DNA of 45,735 bases from a bacterium (GCA_029977865.1 JAPOKA010000020.1:1-45735); one strand, 5' to 3'. Shown: positions 16,758 to 25,768, numbered from the stretch's first letter. Program-made: numbers and translations. The notes: generated by a model not told the origin, from the sequence alone.

Positions 16758-17984
16758 TCAGTTGTTGACCAGGCTGCTCATCTTGAAGATCGGCAGGATG
16801 ATCGCCATGGCGATGAAGCCGACGCACGAGCCCATCAGCACGATCATCAGCGGCTCGATCATGCCGGTGACCGCCTTGATCGCATCGCGCAGCACGCGGT
16901 GGTAGTAGCTCGAGACCTCCTGCAGCACCTCGCCGAGCTTTCCCGACTCCTCGCCCGCGGCGATCATCTGCACCACCGGCTTGGGCAGCAGGGTGCTCTT
17001 GACCAGCTGCGACTGGATCTTGCGTCCCTGCTTCACGCCGCCGTAGACGCCGCGCCACATCGAGCGGAAGAGCGCGTTGCCGGAGATGTCGCCGGTGATG
17101 GCGATGGTGTCGAGCACCGGCACGCCGGCATTGAGCAGCTCGCCCATGGTGTGCAGGCTGCGGCTGATGTAAAGGGCCCGGAACATGCGGTTGATGAGCG
17201 GGCATCCCAGCTTGAAGCGGTCGAAGAGCAGTCGTCCCGGGGCGGTGCGCAAGAGGCTCAGCGCTGCCGCGATCAGGACTCCCACCGCGATCAGGACGAT
17301 CCACCACCAGTTGACGAGGAAGTCGGAGAGTCCCATCAGGAACTTGGTGGGAGCCGGAAGCACGTCCTCGCGGCCGGCGAACACCGCCGCGAAGCGCGGC
17401 AGCACGAAGGTCAGCAGGAAGATCGTCACCGAGACCGCCATCGCGGCGATGAGGCCCGGATAGATGCTCGCGCCCACGACCATCCGCCGGGTCTCGACCT
17501 CCTGCGCGAGGTAGGAGGCGATGCGGTCGAGCATCTTCGAGAACGAGCCCGACATCTCCGAGGCCCGCACCATGCTCACGTACAGCTGGCTGAAGAGCTT
17601 CGGGTAGGCGGCGATCGCCTCGGAGAACTGCTTGCCCGCTTCCACGTCCATGCGGATGTTGTGCAGGATGCGCTTGAACTTCGGATTCTCGACCTGCTCG
17701 GAGATGCCCTCGAGGGCCTGGCGGATGCCGATGCCGGCTCGCGTCATCACCGCGAGCTGGGTGGTGAAGTCGAGGATCTCCTTGAGTCCCGGCCCGGTCG
17801 AGAAGTTGAGCTGGCCGAGCATGTTCCCGAGGTTCGCCGCCGAGCGGGCGGTGGGCACGAGCTGCAGCACGTGCAGGCCCTGCTCGCGCAGGATCGAGGC
17901 GGCGGCGGCGGCGGTCTCTGCGGCGAGGACGCCGGAGGCCTGCGCGCCGTTGGGCTGTCGAACCTGGTAGCGGTACTGGGGCAT
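16758..17984 (-). CDS. pilC: Type IV pilus/T2SS inner-membrane platform protein, GspF/PilC family
   Basis: A 408-aa protein with two T2SSF domains. The N-terminal stretch MPQYRYQVRQPNGAQASGVL is the usual GspF/PilC cytoplasmic entry. The first domain has LAVMTRAGIGIRQALEG and MVRASEMSGSFSKMLDRIA. The second has TMGELLNAGVPVLDTIAIT and MIAAGEESGKLGEVLQEV. Transmembrane segments lie near residues 168-190, 220-240 and 375-400. It would anchor the ATPase at the base of a pilus. It is a second copy beside gspF at 35978-37201 and clearly diverged from it. It lies 30 bases downstream of pilT, which is its likely ATPase partner here. Confidence 0.93.
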   Translation of the reverse strand: MPQYRYQVRQPNGAQASGVLAAETAAAAASILREQGLHVLQLVPTARSAANLGNMLGQLNFSTGPGLKEILDFTTQLAVMTRAGIGIRQALEGISEQVENPKFKRILHNIRMDVEAGKQFSEAIAAYPKLFSQLYVSMVRASEMSGSFSKMLDRIASYLAQEVETRRMVVGASIYPGLIAAMAVSVTIFLLTFVLPRFAAVFAGREDVLPAPTKFLMGLSDFLVNWWWIVLIAVGVLIAAALSLLRTAPGRLLFDRFKLGCPLINRMFRALYISRSLHTMGELLNAGVPVLDTIAITGDISGNALFRSMWRGVYGGVKQGRKIQSQLVKSTLLPKPVVQMIAAGEESGKLGEVLQEVSSYYHRVLRDAIKAVTGMIEPLMIVLMGSCVGFIAMAIILPIFKMSSLVNN

Positions 17985-18014
17985 GGGAAGGTGGCCGTCG
18001 GAGGCGGATCGGAA

Positions 18015-19118
18015 TCAGGCGGCGAGCTGCCGTTCGAGCTTGTCGCGGTGGGTCGCCTTCTCGAGGGCGTCCTCGCGGGCGACGAGTCCGTTGAAGTAGA
18101 GCTCGCTGATCGCGGAGTCGAGGCTGTTCATGCCGCGATTGCGGCTGGTCTCGATGACGTTGGGGATCTCGAAGGCGCGGTTCTCGCGAATGAGGTTGCG
18201 GACCGCCGGCGTGCACAGCAGCACCTCGACCGCGGGCACCATGCCCGGACGGTCGGCGCGGCTGAAGAGGGTCTGCGACACCACCGCCTCGAGGGTGTTG
18301 GCGAGCATCGCCCGGATCTGGGCCTGCTGCCCCGCGGGATACATGTCGATGATTCGCTCGACGGTCTGGGCGGCGCTTGAGGTGTGCAGGGTCGAGAGCA
18401 CCAGGTGGCCGGTCTCCGCGGCGGAGATCGCCAGCGCCGCGGTCTCGAGATCGCGCATTTCACCCACGAGGATGACGTCGGGGTCCTGACGCAGCGCGTG
18501 GCGCATGCCGGAGGAGAACGTCGGCATGTCCGCGCCGAGTTCACGCTGCTGGATCAGGCAGAGGTCCGAGGTGAACACGTACTCGACCGGATCCTCGAGG
18601 GTGATGATGTGCTTGCGGTGACGCCGGTTCATCGCGTCGAGCATCGCGGCGAGGGTGGTGGACTTGCCCGAACCGGTGTCGCCGGTCACCAGCACCAGGC
18701 CGCGGGGCAGATCGACCAGCGAGTCGATCACCTCCGGCAGCCCCAGCGACTCCATCGGGGGCACCTCGGTGCGAATCGAGCGCAAGGCCATGGCGGCGCC
18801 GGAGCGCTGCACGTGGGCGTTGATTCGGTATCGCCGCAGCCCCGGGACCTCGTAGGAGAAGTCCAGATCGAGATCGCGCTCGAAGGCTTGCTGCTGGGTC
18901 GGCGTGGTGATCTGATCGATGGTGCGGCGCACGCCGTCGGAGGTCAGGACGGAGAACTCGTCCATCGGGACCATCACCGTGTGCACCCGCATCATGGGCG
19001 GATGGCCGGGAACCAGATGGATGTCCGAGGCGTCGTGCTCGTGTGCGCGGCGAAGGATTTCGTGAAGTTGCATGGTCCGGGCCCGTGGATCGATGACCTC
19101 CGCCTCCGGAGGGGGCAT
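18015..19118 (-). CDS. pilT: Pilus ATPase PilT
   Basis: A 367-aa hexameric ATPase of the secretion-ATPase superfamily. The PAS-like N-terminal domain holds ASDIHLVPGHPP. The Walker A loop is GDTGSGKS at residues 146-153, the Asp box is ITLEDPVEYVF, and Walker B is in DPDVILVGEMRD; the His box is AETGHLVLSTLHT. The C-terminal PAVRNLIRE matches the AIRNLIRE motif that marks PilT and retraction. No zinc-binding Cys pairs are present, unlike PilB and GspE. The start is uncertain: ATG at 19118 (used) or at 19073 (MQLHEILRRA). Neither has a good ribosome site. No PilB assembly ATPase lies nearby, so this PilT may be the only dedicated motor of the cluster. Confidence 0.93.
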   Translation of the reverse strand: MPPPEAEVIDPRARTMQLHEILRRAHEHDASDIHLVPGHPPMMRVHTVMVPMDEFSVLTSDGVRRTIDQITTPTQQQAFERDLDLDFSYEVPGLRRYRINAHVQRSGAAMALRSIRTEVPPMESLGLPEVIDSLVDLPRGLVLVTGDTGSGKSTTLAAMLDAMNRRHRKHIITLEDPVEYVFTSDLCLIQQRELGADMPTFSSGMRHALRQDPDVILVGEMRDLETAALAISAAETGHLVLSTLHTSSAAQTVERIIDMYPAGQQAQIRAMLANTLEAVVSQTLFSRADRPGMVPAVEVLLCTPAVRNLIRENRAFEIPNVIETSRNRGMNSLDSAISELYFNGLVAREDALEKATHRDKLERQLAA

Positions 19119-19133
19119 CGACCGATTGCGAGG

Positions 19134-19147
19134 GCCGGTTGACCGGC
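19134..19147. repeat. Inverted repeat upstream of pilT
   Basis: GCCGGT (19134-19139) and ACCGGC (19142-19147) form a perfect dyad around two bases, 16 bases before the pilT start. It could be an operator or the stem of a short terminator for the lipoprotein gene at 19197. No T run follows on either strand. Confidence 0.35.
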
Positions 19148-19196
19148 ATGCGTCGGTTTTCGGTCCTCGGGGTGTTCGCCGGGACCGGGGTTCCGC

Positions 19197-19739
19197 TCAG
19201 GGCGCAGGAGCCGCCAGATCGAGCCTGCTTCCACGTCCGGAGAAGTCGGTTCGCGGGTTGGCGAATCCCAGGTCGAACAGGATGCGGGCGAGTCGCTCGG
19301 GGTCTTCCCAGCCGACGGTTCCCGAGACCGACCAATTCAGCCCAACCGAGGTCGCGGCTGGCTCGGGCTGCTCGGCGGAACTCGCCTCGGGCATCGGAGT
19401 CGCGCCCGGCGGAAGCATCGAGAGCGGAATCACCACCGGCAGCACGCGGACGATCGCCTCGTCGGGTGCGGCCGCGAGTGCGGCCCATCGTCCGCTGAAC
19501 GCCGAGTTCCCGGCGATGAACAGCGAGTACTGGAAGTCGGTGAGGCTGACCGGCTCGGGGCGATCGGTCCAGATCCGCACCGAGAGATCGCCTTCCGCAG
19601 CGTCGGGGCCGATGGCGCGAAGCCGCAGTCCTTCCACCCGGACCACCGGCCCCGGCTTGATCGAGACGCACCCGGTGACCGCGCAAGCGACCAGCAGCAG
19701 GGCCGGGATGCACCAGGCTCGAAGGGGGGTTCCGCGCAC
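19197..19739 (-). CDS. LEA14-like lipoprotein
   Basis: A 180-aa protein with a lipoprotein signal: hydrophobic stretch ALLLVACAVTGC, where the lipobox VTGC puts the lipidated Cys at residue 24. The mature part is a single beta-sandwich-like domain (VRVEGLRLRAI, ...VSLTDFQYSLFIAGNSAFSG, ...LNWSVSGTVGW). This resembles the LEA type 2 / water-stress WHy domain, which many bacteria carry as a periplasmic lipoprotein. The match is by pattern only. It starts with GTG, 6 bases after a TAGAGT box, so it is a candidate leaderless gene. It is divergent from the giant propeller gene and 78 bases upstream of pilT, without obvious coupling. Confidence 0.7.
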   Translation of the reverse strand: MRGTPLRAWCIPALLLVACAVTGCVSIKPGPVVRVEGLRLRAIGPDAAEGDLSVRIWTDRPEPVSLTDFQYSLFIAGNSAFSGRWAALAAAPDEAIVRVLPVVIPLSMLPPGATPMPEASSAEQPEPAATSVGLNWSVSGTVGWEDPERLARILFDLGFANPRTDFSGRGSRLDLAAPAP

Positions 19740-19744
19740 GCGGC

Positions 19745-19751
19745 TACTCTA
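19745..19751. promoter_or_regulatory. Overlapping divergent -10-like boxes
   Basis: TACTCTA reads TACTCT on the plus strand (19745-19750) and TAGAGT on the minus strand (19746-19751). The minus-strand box ends 6 bases before the GTG at 19739, which implies a leaderless transcript. The plus-strand box is 55 bases before the start at 19805 and leaves room for that gene's ribosome site. Confidence 0.45.
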
Positions 19752-19804
19752 ACCGTGAATCGGCGAGGTTCTTCGTGACGGCGGGCGGCGAGGAGGTCGC
19801 TCCA

Positions 19805-22800
19805 ATGCCGATCCAAGGGGTCATGGGCAAGACATCCGACATCCCCGATCGCTGGCGACTCCCTGCGGCGGTGCTGGCGGTGGCCAGCGCGGTGTCGACG
19901 ATCTTGGCGGCGAACGCGGCGGCCCAGGACACCGTCGCGGTCATGGTCGACGAGTCGCCGACCGCCACCCAACTCGTCGAGCGGCTGCGCTCGCAGCGAG
20001 CCGAGAACGTCGCCGAATCGGCGAGAATCGCGCGGCGGCTGCTCGAGGAGTTCCCGCAGCGGCTGGTGCCGGTGTCCGAGGAGGACCCGGACCTCTTCCA
20101 GTCGGTCCGCCGCACCGTCGAACGCGAACTGCTCAACGACCCGGAGCTTCTGGTGCGGTGGCGGGAGCTCACCTCCGACGCCGCCGCGGCACTGCTGACC
20201 GCTGGCGGCAACGAGGAGGTCGTCCGCTCGGCGCTGCTGACGCCCGCGGGCCTCGAGGCGGCGCTGCGACTCGCCCAGCTCGAGACCGAGCGCGGGCTTG
20301 GCGCGGCGGCGCTGCGTCGGCTCGACCGCATCAAGTCCCATCCCGACCTCGACGCGGCGGCCCGGGCTCGTGCGGAGGCGATCGCAGCGCGGGCGGCCTG
20401 GATCGAGGAGCTTCCCTCCGCGATCGACGAGCCGCTGCCGCCGGCGGCGGTGTCGGTCGATTCGCTGCAGGCCGTCGAGTCGGCGTTTCCGGTCGAACTG
20501 GATGCGGACTGGCGTCCGCTGTGGACCGTCGATCTGCCCGACTCGGCGTACAGCCGCGGCTATCGAGAACTCGAACGCAGCGGTCGGCTCGCACCGCGCT
20601 CTGCAGCGCGAATCGCCGAGGACGGAAGCCTCCTGGTGTCGATGCCGGCCGCCGACGCCGACACCGTCTTCATCAACGAGGGGCATCTGGTCCGGGCCAT
20701 CGATCGCCTCAGTCACCGCGAGCGCTGGCGGACGCTGCTCGATCCGGGCATGGCGCAGAATCTCGGTGCGGTGGGCGATCCGAGTGTGGTGACGGTCAAG
20801 GATGGCGCGGCGGTGACGATCGCCGGCCACTCCGTGGGAGCGGTCCGCACCGGTTCGGGGAGGGTGATCTGCCTCGATGCGGAGGATGGGTCGCTGCGCT
20901 GGTCGACCAGCGTCGCGGAGGCGGTCCGGGCCGCCTTCGGCGAAGGCGAGGACGCGTTCCCCTACGGCCCGCCGGTCATCGCCGGTGATGCAGCCTTGGT
21001 GCTGGCGCGGCGGGTGACCAATCGGCTCGAGAGCGTCGACTACCTGATCTGCCTCGATCTCGAGCGCGGCGGTCCGCGTTGGCTCACGCGGCTTGGGTCG
21101 AGCGGCGGAATCCGGCTCGGAGGCCTTCGTCCGTTTTCGGCGCCTCAGGTCGATGGCGGTGAGGTGCTGGTCGCCGCGTCCGTCGGCGTGATCGCCTCGA
21201 TCGGCATGGATGACGGCGAGATCCGCTGGCTGCGGCGGGTGCCGGTGCCGCTTCGGGACACCCGCCTCTCCGTCGAACCCTGGGAGGTGCAGGCTCCGGT
21301 TCGGATCGGCTCGCGGATCTACGCGATCGCGCCGGATCAGACCAGGATCGTCGCGCTCGATGGCGAGCGCGGATCGATCGTCGCAGAGCGCGACTTCGAC
21401 GACGGCGCCATCGGCCAGCCCCGCTACCTGATTGCGGCTCGAGATGGCGTTGGTCGTCCGGCGCTGGTGGCGGTGGGCTCGGATGTGGCGGTGCTCGATC
21501 CCGAGGATCTCTCGGCGCCGCGGTGGAGGTTCGGCGAGGTCAACGCCGAGTCGATGCCCACTCGCATCGGTTCGAGCAATCGCGCGGGGATCCGCGGTCG
21601 CGTGCAGGTGGTCGGCGACGCGGCGATCGTGCCGGGCCTCGAGGAACTGCTCGTGGTCGACCTCGCGTCGGGCCGGGTCCGTTCGCAACTCGAGATCGAC
21701 GAACCCGGCAATCTCGTGCTCGTGGATGGACAGATCCTGAGCGTCAGCAAGGACACCCTGCGGGCGGTCATGCCGGTCGAGGCGGCGCGGGCGAAGCTCG
21801 CGGCTCGGCGGCAGGACGATCCCGCCTCGGTGGAGTGGCCGCTTGCGATCATCGACCTCGAGCGGGCTGCGGGGAATCTGGTGGCCGCAATCGCCGGCGC
21901 CGAAGTGGCGCTGGCGGCGGTCGAAGCCTCGGGCGACCCGATCGAACGCGAGCGGTTGTTCTCGCGGCTGATCGAAGTCGATGCGGCGGTGCCGCCCTCT
22001 TCGCCGCTGGCATCCGAGACGAGGGCGCTGCTCGCCGCCACGGCGCTCGATCCCTCCCAGCGGATCCGGGAGCGGCTCTCCCGCGGCGACTGGCACGCCG
22101 CCAACGGCCGCATCGCCGAGGCGTTCGAGGCCTGGCAGTCGGTGCTCTCGGATCCAAGCCTCGCCCGGCAACGTCTCGACGCCGGCGACGTGCGGGTGGT
22201 GGCGGCGGTGGCGGCCCGCGAGCGGATGCGAGCGTTGGTCGAGCGCGAAGGGGAGGCGGTGCTCGCGCCATCCGAAGCACTCGCAACCCTGCGACTGGAG
22301 CGGGCGCTCAAGGATGGCGCCTCGGCGGAGGCATTGCTCGCCTTGGCGCGGGAGTTCCCGCTGGCGCCGGCCGGGGTCGAGGCTCGCCGGGAGGCGGCGT
22401 CGCGGCTGGCTGCAGCGCGGCCGCGCGAGGCGCTGCTGGTGCTTCTGGAGGGAGTTCGCGAGCAGCCGCCCGAGCGAGCGGTTGCGCTCTACGAGCAGGC
22501 CATCGAACTCGCCGAGAGCCGTGGGTGGATCGAGGCGGCCTCGGGGCTTCGGCAGCATGCCGCCACGACCGGCGCGGTCGCGGATCGCCGTCGGCTCGCG
22601 AGCGAAGCAGCCGGAGATCCTTGGGGACGGGCACAACTCGGCGAGTCGCGGCGGCGAAGTCGACTCGGCCCGGTTGCCGGCGAGGGGCGAAGCATCGCGG
22701 GCAGGCTCGTGGCATCGGCGAAGAGCGCCGCCACGCCACGCGACGCCTTCCTCACCGCGGGCGATGGACTGCTCACGCTCCATCGAGCCTCCGGCGCTCG

Positions 22801-23974
22801 ACTCGAGGCGGCGTGGGTGGTGCCGATCGAGGATCCCCAACCCGAGGTGCTTCGCTTCGGTGATCGGATGCTGCTGTGGCAGGTCGCCGATCGCGATCGG
22901 CCTCTTCCGATGCGGATCGATGTCGAGAGCGGAACGGTCGCGTGGGTGAATCCATCGGTGGCCGAGCTGTTCCCGCCGCTCGATCCTTCGCAGTCACACC
23001 CCTTCGAGGGGCAACGGGTGATTCCCGGCGGCACCGATCCGTGGCGCGAGGCGGAGATCCTGCCGTTTGCGGTCGAGGATCAACTGGTGATGGTCCGCCG
23101 CAGCGGAGACGTGGTCTCGATCGACGCCGAGGACGGTCGCACGGTGCGGTGGTCGGCGCCGGGAGTGCTCGACGCGGTGTTTCAGGCCGATGCCGGCCCG
23201 CTCGGGGTGGTGCTCACCGGCCGGGGCACGAGTCGAGGCGGCGCGTCGATGCCGATGGCGGTGTGGATCGACCCCGAAGGCACGGTGCGGCGGACCTGGG
23301 TGGGCGAGACGGTCGGGGACGCTCGCTGGGTGCAGGTGTCGCCGGTCGGCGAGATTGCGTGGGGGGCGTCCGATGGAGTCGAGGTCCGCCAACTCGCAGC
23401 CGAGGAGGCCGACGATGGCGGGTGGGCCGGCAGCGGCGAGTGGGCGCACAACACCTGGGAGTCGTGGCTGCTCGGCGAGCGGCTCCTGGTCCGCGAGGCC
23501 GACGACCGCATCGGGTCCCGGAGGCTGACCGACGGGGCACCTTCCGAGCCGGTGGGCGGATTCGAGTCGCCTCGATCCGAGGGACCACTGGCGGTCTTCG
23601 GAGGGCTGTGGCCCGATGCCAACGGCGTCTCGGTGCTCTTCGGCGACCGTGCGGTCCGCTTCGATCGATCGGGCAGGCTCGTCGGCGCGGATGCGGTCGT
23701 CGAGGATCGCAACTACCTCCTCGCCGAGCCGATCGACGGACAGCTGATCGTGCTCTCGTTCCGCGGAGCCGGACCGGTGGCGGACGATCAGGGAACTCCC
23801 CGCACGGAGTTCGCCTACTCCGCCTATCGCTTCGGCATCGCCGACGGGCTGCGTCAAGCCGGACCCGCCATCGACCTCCGCACGCTCGGACCTCGATTCG
23901 ACTCGATGCGGGCCATCGACGGGTGGCTGCTCCTGTCCTCGCCGCTCAGCACCGTGGTGGTGCCGCTTCGTTGA
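19805..23974 (+). CDS. Giant exported PQQ-like beta-propeller protein
   Basis: A 1389-aa protein. AGGAGGT at 19790-19796 lies 7 bases before the ATG at 19805, an almost perfect ribosome site, which decides the start over an in-frame GTG at 19775. A signal peptide spans about residues 15-40 (LPAAVLAVASAVSTILAA, ending ANAAAQ). Then come a helical TPR-like region (about 45-210), a PQQ/BamB-type propeller (about 220-650, blades such as VICLDAEDGSLRWSTSVAE and ICLDLERGGPRWLTRLG), a second helical region (about 670-960) and a second propeller (about 980-1389, with VVSIDAEDGRTVRWSAPG). Tandem propellers joined by helical repeats suggest a periplasmic or surface scaffold. PQQ binding itself is not shown. 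Substrate and partners are unknown. Confidence 0.85.
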   Translation: MPIQGVMGKTSDIPDRWRLPAAVLAVASAVSTILAANAAAQDTVAVMVDESPTATQLVERLRSQRAENVAESARIARRLLEEFPQRLVPVSEEDPDLFQSVRRTVERELLNDPELLVRWRELTSDAAAALLTAGGNEEVVRSALLTPAGLEAALRLAQLETERGLGAAALRRLDRIKSHPDLDAAARARAEAIAARAAWIEELPSAIDEPLPPAAVSVDSLQAVESAFPVELDADWRPLWTVDLPDSAYSRGYRELERSGRLAPRSAARIAEDGSLLVSMPAADADTVFINEGHLVRAIDRLSHRERWRTLLDPGMAQNLGAVGDPSVVTVKDGAAVTIAGHSVGAVRTGSGRVICLDAEDGSLRWSTSVAEAVRAAFGEGEDAFPYGPPVIAGDAALVLARRVTNRLESVDYLICLDLERGGPRWLTRLGSSGGIRLGGLRPFSAPQVDGGEVLVAASVGVIASIGMDDGEIRWLRRVPVPLRDTRLSVEPWEVQAPVRIGSRIYAIAPDQTRIVALDGERGSIVAERDFDDGAIGQPRYLIAARDGVGRPALVAVGSDVAVLDPEDLSAPRWRFGEVNAESMPTRIGSSNRAGIRGRVQVVGDAAIVPGLEELLVVDLASGRVRSQLEIDEPGNLVLVDGQILSVSKDTLRAVMPVEAARAKLAARRQDDPASVEWPLAIIDLERAAGNLVAAIAGAEVALAAVEASGDPIERERLFSRLIEVDAAVPPSSPLASETRALLAATALDPSQRIRERLSRGDWHAANGRIAEAFEAWQSVLSDPSLARQRLDAGDVRVVAAVAARERMRALVEREGEAVLAPSEALATLRLERALKDGASAEALLALAREFPLAPAGVEARREAASRLAAARPREALLVLLEGVREQPPERAVALYEQAIELAESRGWIEAASGLRQHAATTGAVADRRRLASEAAGDPWGRAQLGESRRRSRLGPVAGEGRSIAGRLVASAKSAATPRDAFLTAGDGLLTLHRASGARLEAAWVVPIEDPQPEVLRFGDRMLLWQVADRDRPLPMRIDVESGTVAWVNPSVAELFPPLDPSQSHPFEGQRVIPGGTDPWREAEILPFAVEDQLVMVRRSGDVVSIDAEDGRTVRWSAPGVLDAVFQADAGPLGVVLTGRGTSRGGASMPMAVWIDPEGTVRRTWVGETVGDARWVQVSPVGEIAWGASDGVEVRQLAAEEADDGGWAGSGEWAHNTWESWLLGERLLVREADDRIGSRRLTDGAPSEPVGGFESPRSEGPLAVFGGLWPDANGVSVLFGDRAVRFDRSGRLVGADAVVEDRNYLLAEPIDGQLIVLSFRGAGPVADDQGTPRTEFAYSAYRFGIADGLRQAGPAIDLRTLGPRFDSMRAIDGWLLLSSPLSTVVVPLR

Positions 23975-23987
23975 GCGCCGCACGAGG

Positions 23988-24016
23988 TTGACGCCGATTA
24001 CGGTCTGCCGTTTACT
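23988..24016 (+). promoter_or_regulatory. Sigma-70-type promoter of the hyperacidic gene
   Basis: TTGACG (-35, 23988-23993), a 17-base spacer and TTTACT (-10, 24011-24016). Spacing is ideal and 5 of 6 and 4 of 6 bases match consensus. It sits between the stop of the propeller gene and the start at 24059, so the small gene has its own promoter. Confidence 0.7.
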
Positions 24017-24058
24017 TTCGCGCCGCCGACCAAGCACGCCGGAAGGTGCACCTCGAGG

Positions 24059-24469
24059 ATGACCGCCATGTCCACGTCACTGCTCGCCATCGACCCTTCA
24101 ACGCCATCCCTCGCCACGATCGTCCGTCCTCGGATCGCCTCCGAGCCTGCGACGGCCACCGGCCGCCGGCTCGCCTCGGTGATCGCCGGCGACGACTGGG
24201 AGGACGAGGAGGACTATCCGTTCTTCGACGACGATGAAGAGGAAGACGACGAGGACGAGGACGACGAGGACGAAGAAGACGACGAGGAAGAGGAAGAGGA
24301 CGAAGAGGAAGACGACGACGAGGAAGAGGAAGAGGACGACGAGGAGGACGAAGACGAGGAAGAGGAGTACGAGGACGAGTTCGAGGAGGACGAGGAAGAA
24401 GAAGACGACGAGGACGACGAGTTCGAGAGCGACGACGAAGAAGAGCTCGACGACCTCGAGGAAGACTGA
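24059..24469 (+). CDS. Hyperacidic small protein
   Basis: A 136-aa protein. Residues 1-44 are ordinary (MSTSLLAIDPSTPSLATI, then VRPRIASEPATATGRRLAS). From about residue 45 to the end nearly every residue is Asp or Glu, broken only by a few Trp, Tyr, Phe, Pro, Ser and Leu. The codons GAG, GAA and GAC alternate irregularly, so this is not a simple DNA microsatellite, although slippage could change its length. It has a good promoter of its own. Start is ATG at 24059 or the second ATG at 24068. Possible roles are binding of cations or of basic proteins, including DNA- or RNA-binding ones; none can be shown. The mirror-image Ser-rich frame on the minus strand is a shadow. Confidence 0.75.
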   Translation: MTAMSTSLLAIDPSTPSLATIVRPRIASEPATATGRRLASVIAGDDWEDEEDYPFFDDDEEEDDEDEDDEDEEDDEEEEEDEEEDDDEEEEEDDEEDEDEEEEYEDEFEEDEEEEDDEDDEFESDDEEELDDLEED

Positions 24470-24511
24470 GCCCGGCTCGCGTTGGGAACATGGACTCTGC
24501 GTGGCCGGCGG

Positions 24512-25768
24512 TCAGGGCGCCACGAGTTCACCGCTCAGCTCGACCGGCGGCGAAGGGTCGATCGAGAGTTCACACACCTCAAAGCCCTCTTCGGTGATCG
24601 AGAAGAGCAGCGCCCGGCCCACGGCCGCGGCCTGGCCTTCGCCGGTGGCGAGGACTCGTGGGATCCACCGTCCATCGAGCATGACCGAGGCGCTGGAGCT
24701 GCCGTCCGCCGCCGGTTCGACGAACCACAACGCCGATCGATCGGCGAGCAGCCGCCCACCGGCGATCGGAGCGGTGAAGGCGAAGGATCCGTCGGGGAAT
24801 CGATCGGTGGTGCCCAAGTCCGGCCGCCACCGCCGCAGGGTCCGATCCTCCGGGTGAACCACCAACCACGACGGCTCGCCCGCAAGCGTCGAGCCTTCAC
24901 CGAGCGCCGCGGTCGAGGCGAGGCTCGTGGCGGCGGTGGTGCGATCGGAGAGTTCGACCGTGGCCACCGACGCATCCGGATCGGCGCGGTCGAAGGCAAA
25001 GAGCGCCGCGCGGCCATCGCCCTGCCGGATCGCGAACAGGTAGCGCCCGTCACCCGAGAATTGCGGCGCCAGCCAGGTGGTTCCGGTGCGGGCAGACCAC
25101 TCCCACATGCTGCCATCCCGCTCACGGAGCCGCAGGCTCGCGGATTCGCCGGGTAGATCGCTCCTGCACCAGGCCAGCGCACCGTCCTTGGCGCGAGCGG
25201 CCATGGCGTTCACCGCCTCGTCCGCGACCAGCCACTCGATCTCGCCGTCTGACCAACGAGCCGCGCCAATCCAGCGCTCGCCGCCGCTGCGCGGGCTCTC
25301 GACGAGAAAGGACTCCTCGTCGCAGGTGTGCCCGAGGTGAAGCGGCTCGCGGAGGGCGAGCTCCTTCGCGGCCCCGGTCTCGCCATCGAATCGCACGATC
25401 GCCACCGCGGGCGGCGGCGACGGCATCTCCACGCTCCAGCCCAGCAGATCCCGCCACGTCGGCGTGGGCCGCAGCTGCACCGCGATCGCATCGCCGGCGG
25501 GAGCCACCAGCGGTGCGGTGGCGGCATCGGCTTCGATGAACCCGCGGGATTCGAGCGCGATCGCGCGGTCGATCCTCGCGCCGCGCTCGGCGAGGATCTC
25601 CGGCGCGACCTGGCTCGGCAATCGATCGGGGAGGCCGTCGAGCCCGAATCGACTCTGGTCGTCGAGCGTCTTGCTGACGCAGCCGGCAAGGGCGAGCGAC
25701 AGGGCCGCCGCGACAAGTCGCGGGAAGGCTCGGCGCGGGGTGCAGCGATCAGGGTTGCTCGGGCGCAT
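24512..25768 (-). CDS. Propeller-like lipoprotein at the end of the T2SS operon
   Basis: A 418-aa protein with a lipoprotein signal: LVAAALSLALAGC puts the lipidated Cys at about residue 30. The mature part shows repeating beta-blade-like segments (WLVADEAVNAMAARAKDGAL, APQFSGDGRYLFAIRQGDGR, WLVVHPEDRTLRRW), reminiscent of WD40/PD40 or Tol-Pal TolB-type propellers. Its ATG lies 20 bases inside the gspD coding region, so translation is coupled to the secretin. That position suggests a secretin-assembly or outer-membrane partner, but it is far larger than known GspS or PilP/PilW pilotins and not homologous to them by eye. The function is inferred from context only. Confidence 0.75.
   Translation of the reverse strand: MRPSNPDRCTPRRAFPRLVAAALSLALAGCVSKTLDDQSRFGLDGLPDRLPSQVAPEILAERGARIDRAIALESRGFIEADAATAPLVAPAGDAIAVQLRPTPTWRDLLGWSVEMPSPPPAVAIVRFDGETGAAKELALREPLHLGHTCDEESFLVESPRSGGERWIGAARWSDGEIEWLVADEAVNAMAARAKDGALAWCRSDLPGESASLRLRERDGSMWEWSARTGTTWLAPQFSGDGRYLFAIRQGDGRAALFAFDRADPDASVATVELSDRTTAATSLASTAALGEGSTLAGEPSWLVVHPEDRTLRRWRPDLGTTDRFPDGSFAFTAPIAGGRLLADRSALWFVEPAADGSSSASVMLDGRWIPRVLATGEGQAAAVGRALLFSITEEGFEVCELSIDPSPPVELSGELVAP

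Noticed and set aside
19430-22840. An 1136-aa frame on the minus strand
   Set aside because: It lies antisense to the propeller gene, is rich in Arg, His and Pro, and has no motif. High-GC DNA often leaves such frames open.
24214-24531. Ser-rich 105-aa frame on the minus strand
   Set aside because: It is the antisense reading of the Asp/Glu-coding run of the hyperacidic gene, which has the promoter and a normal N-terminus.
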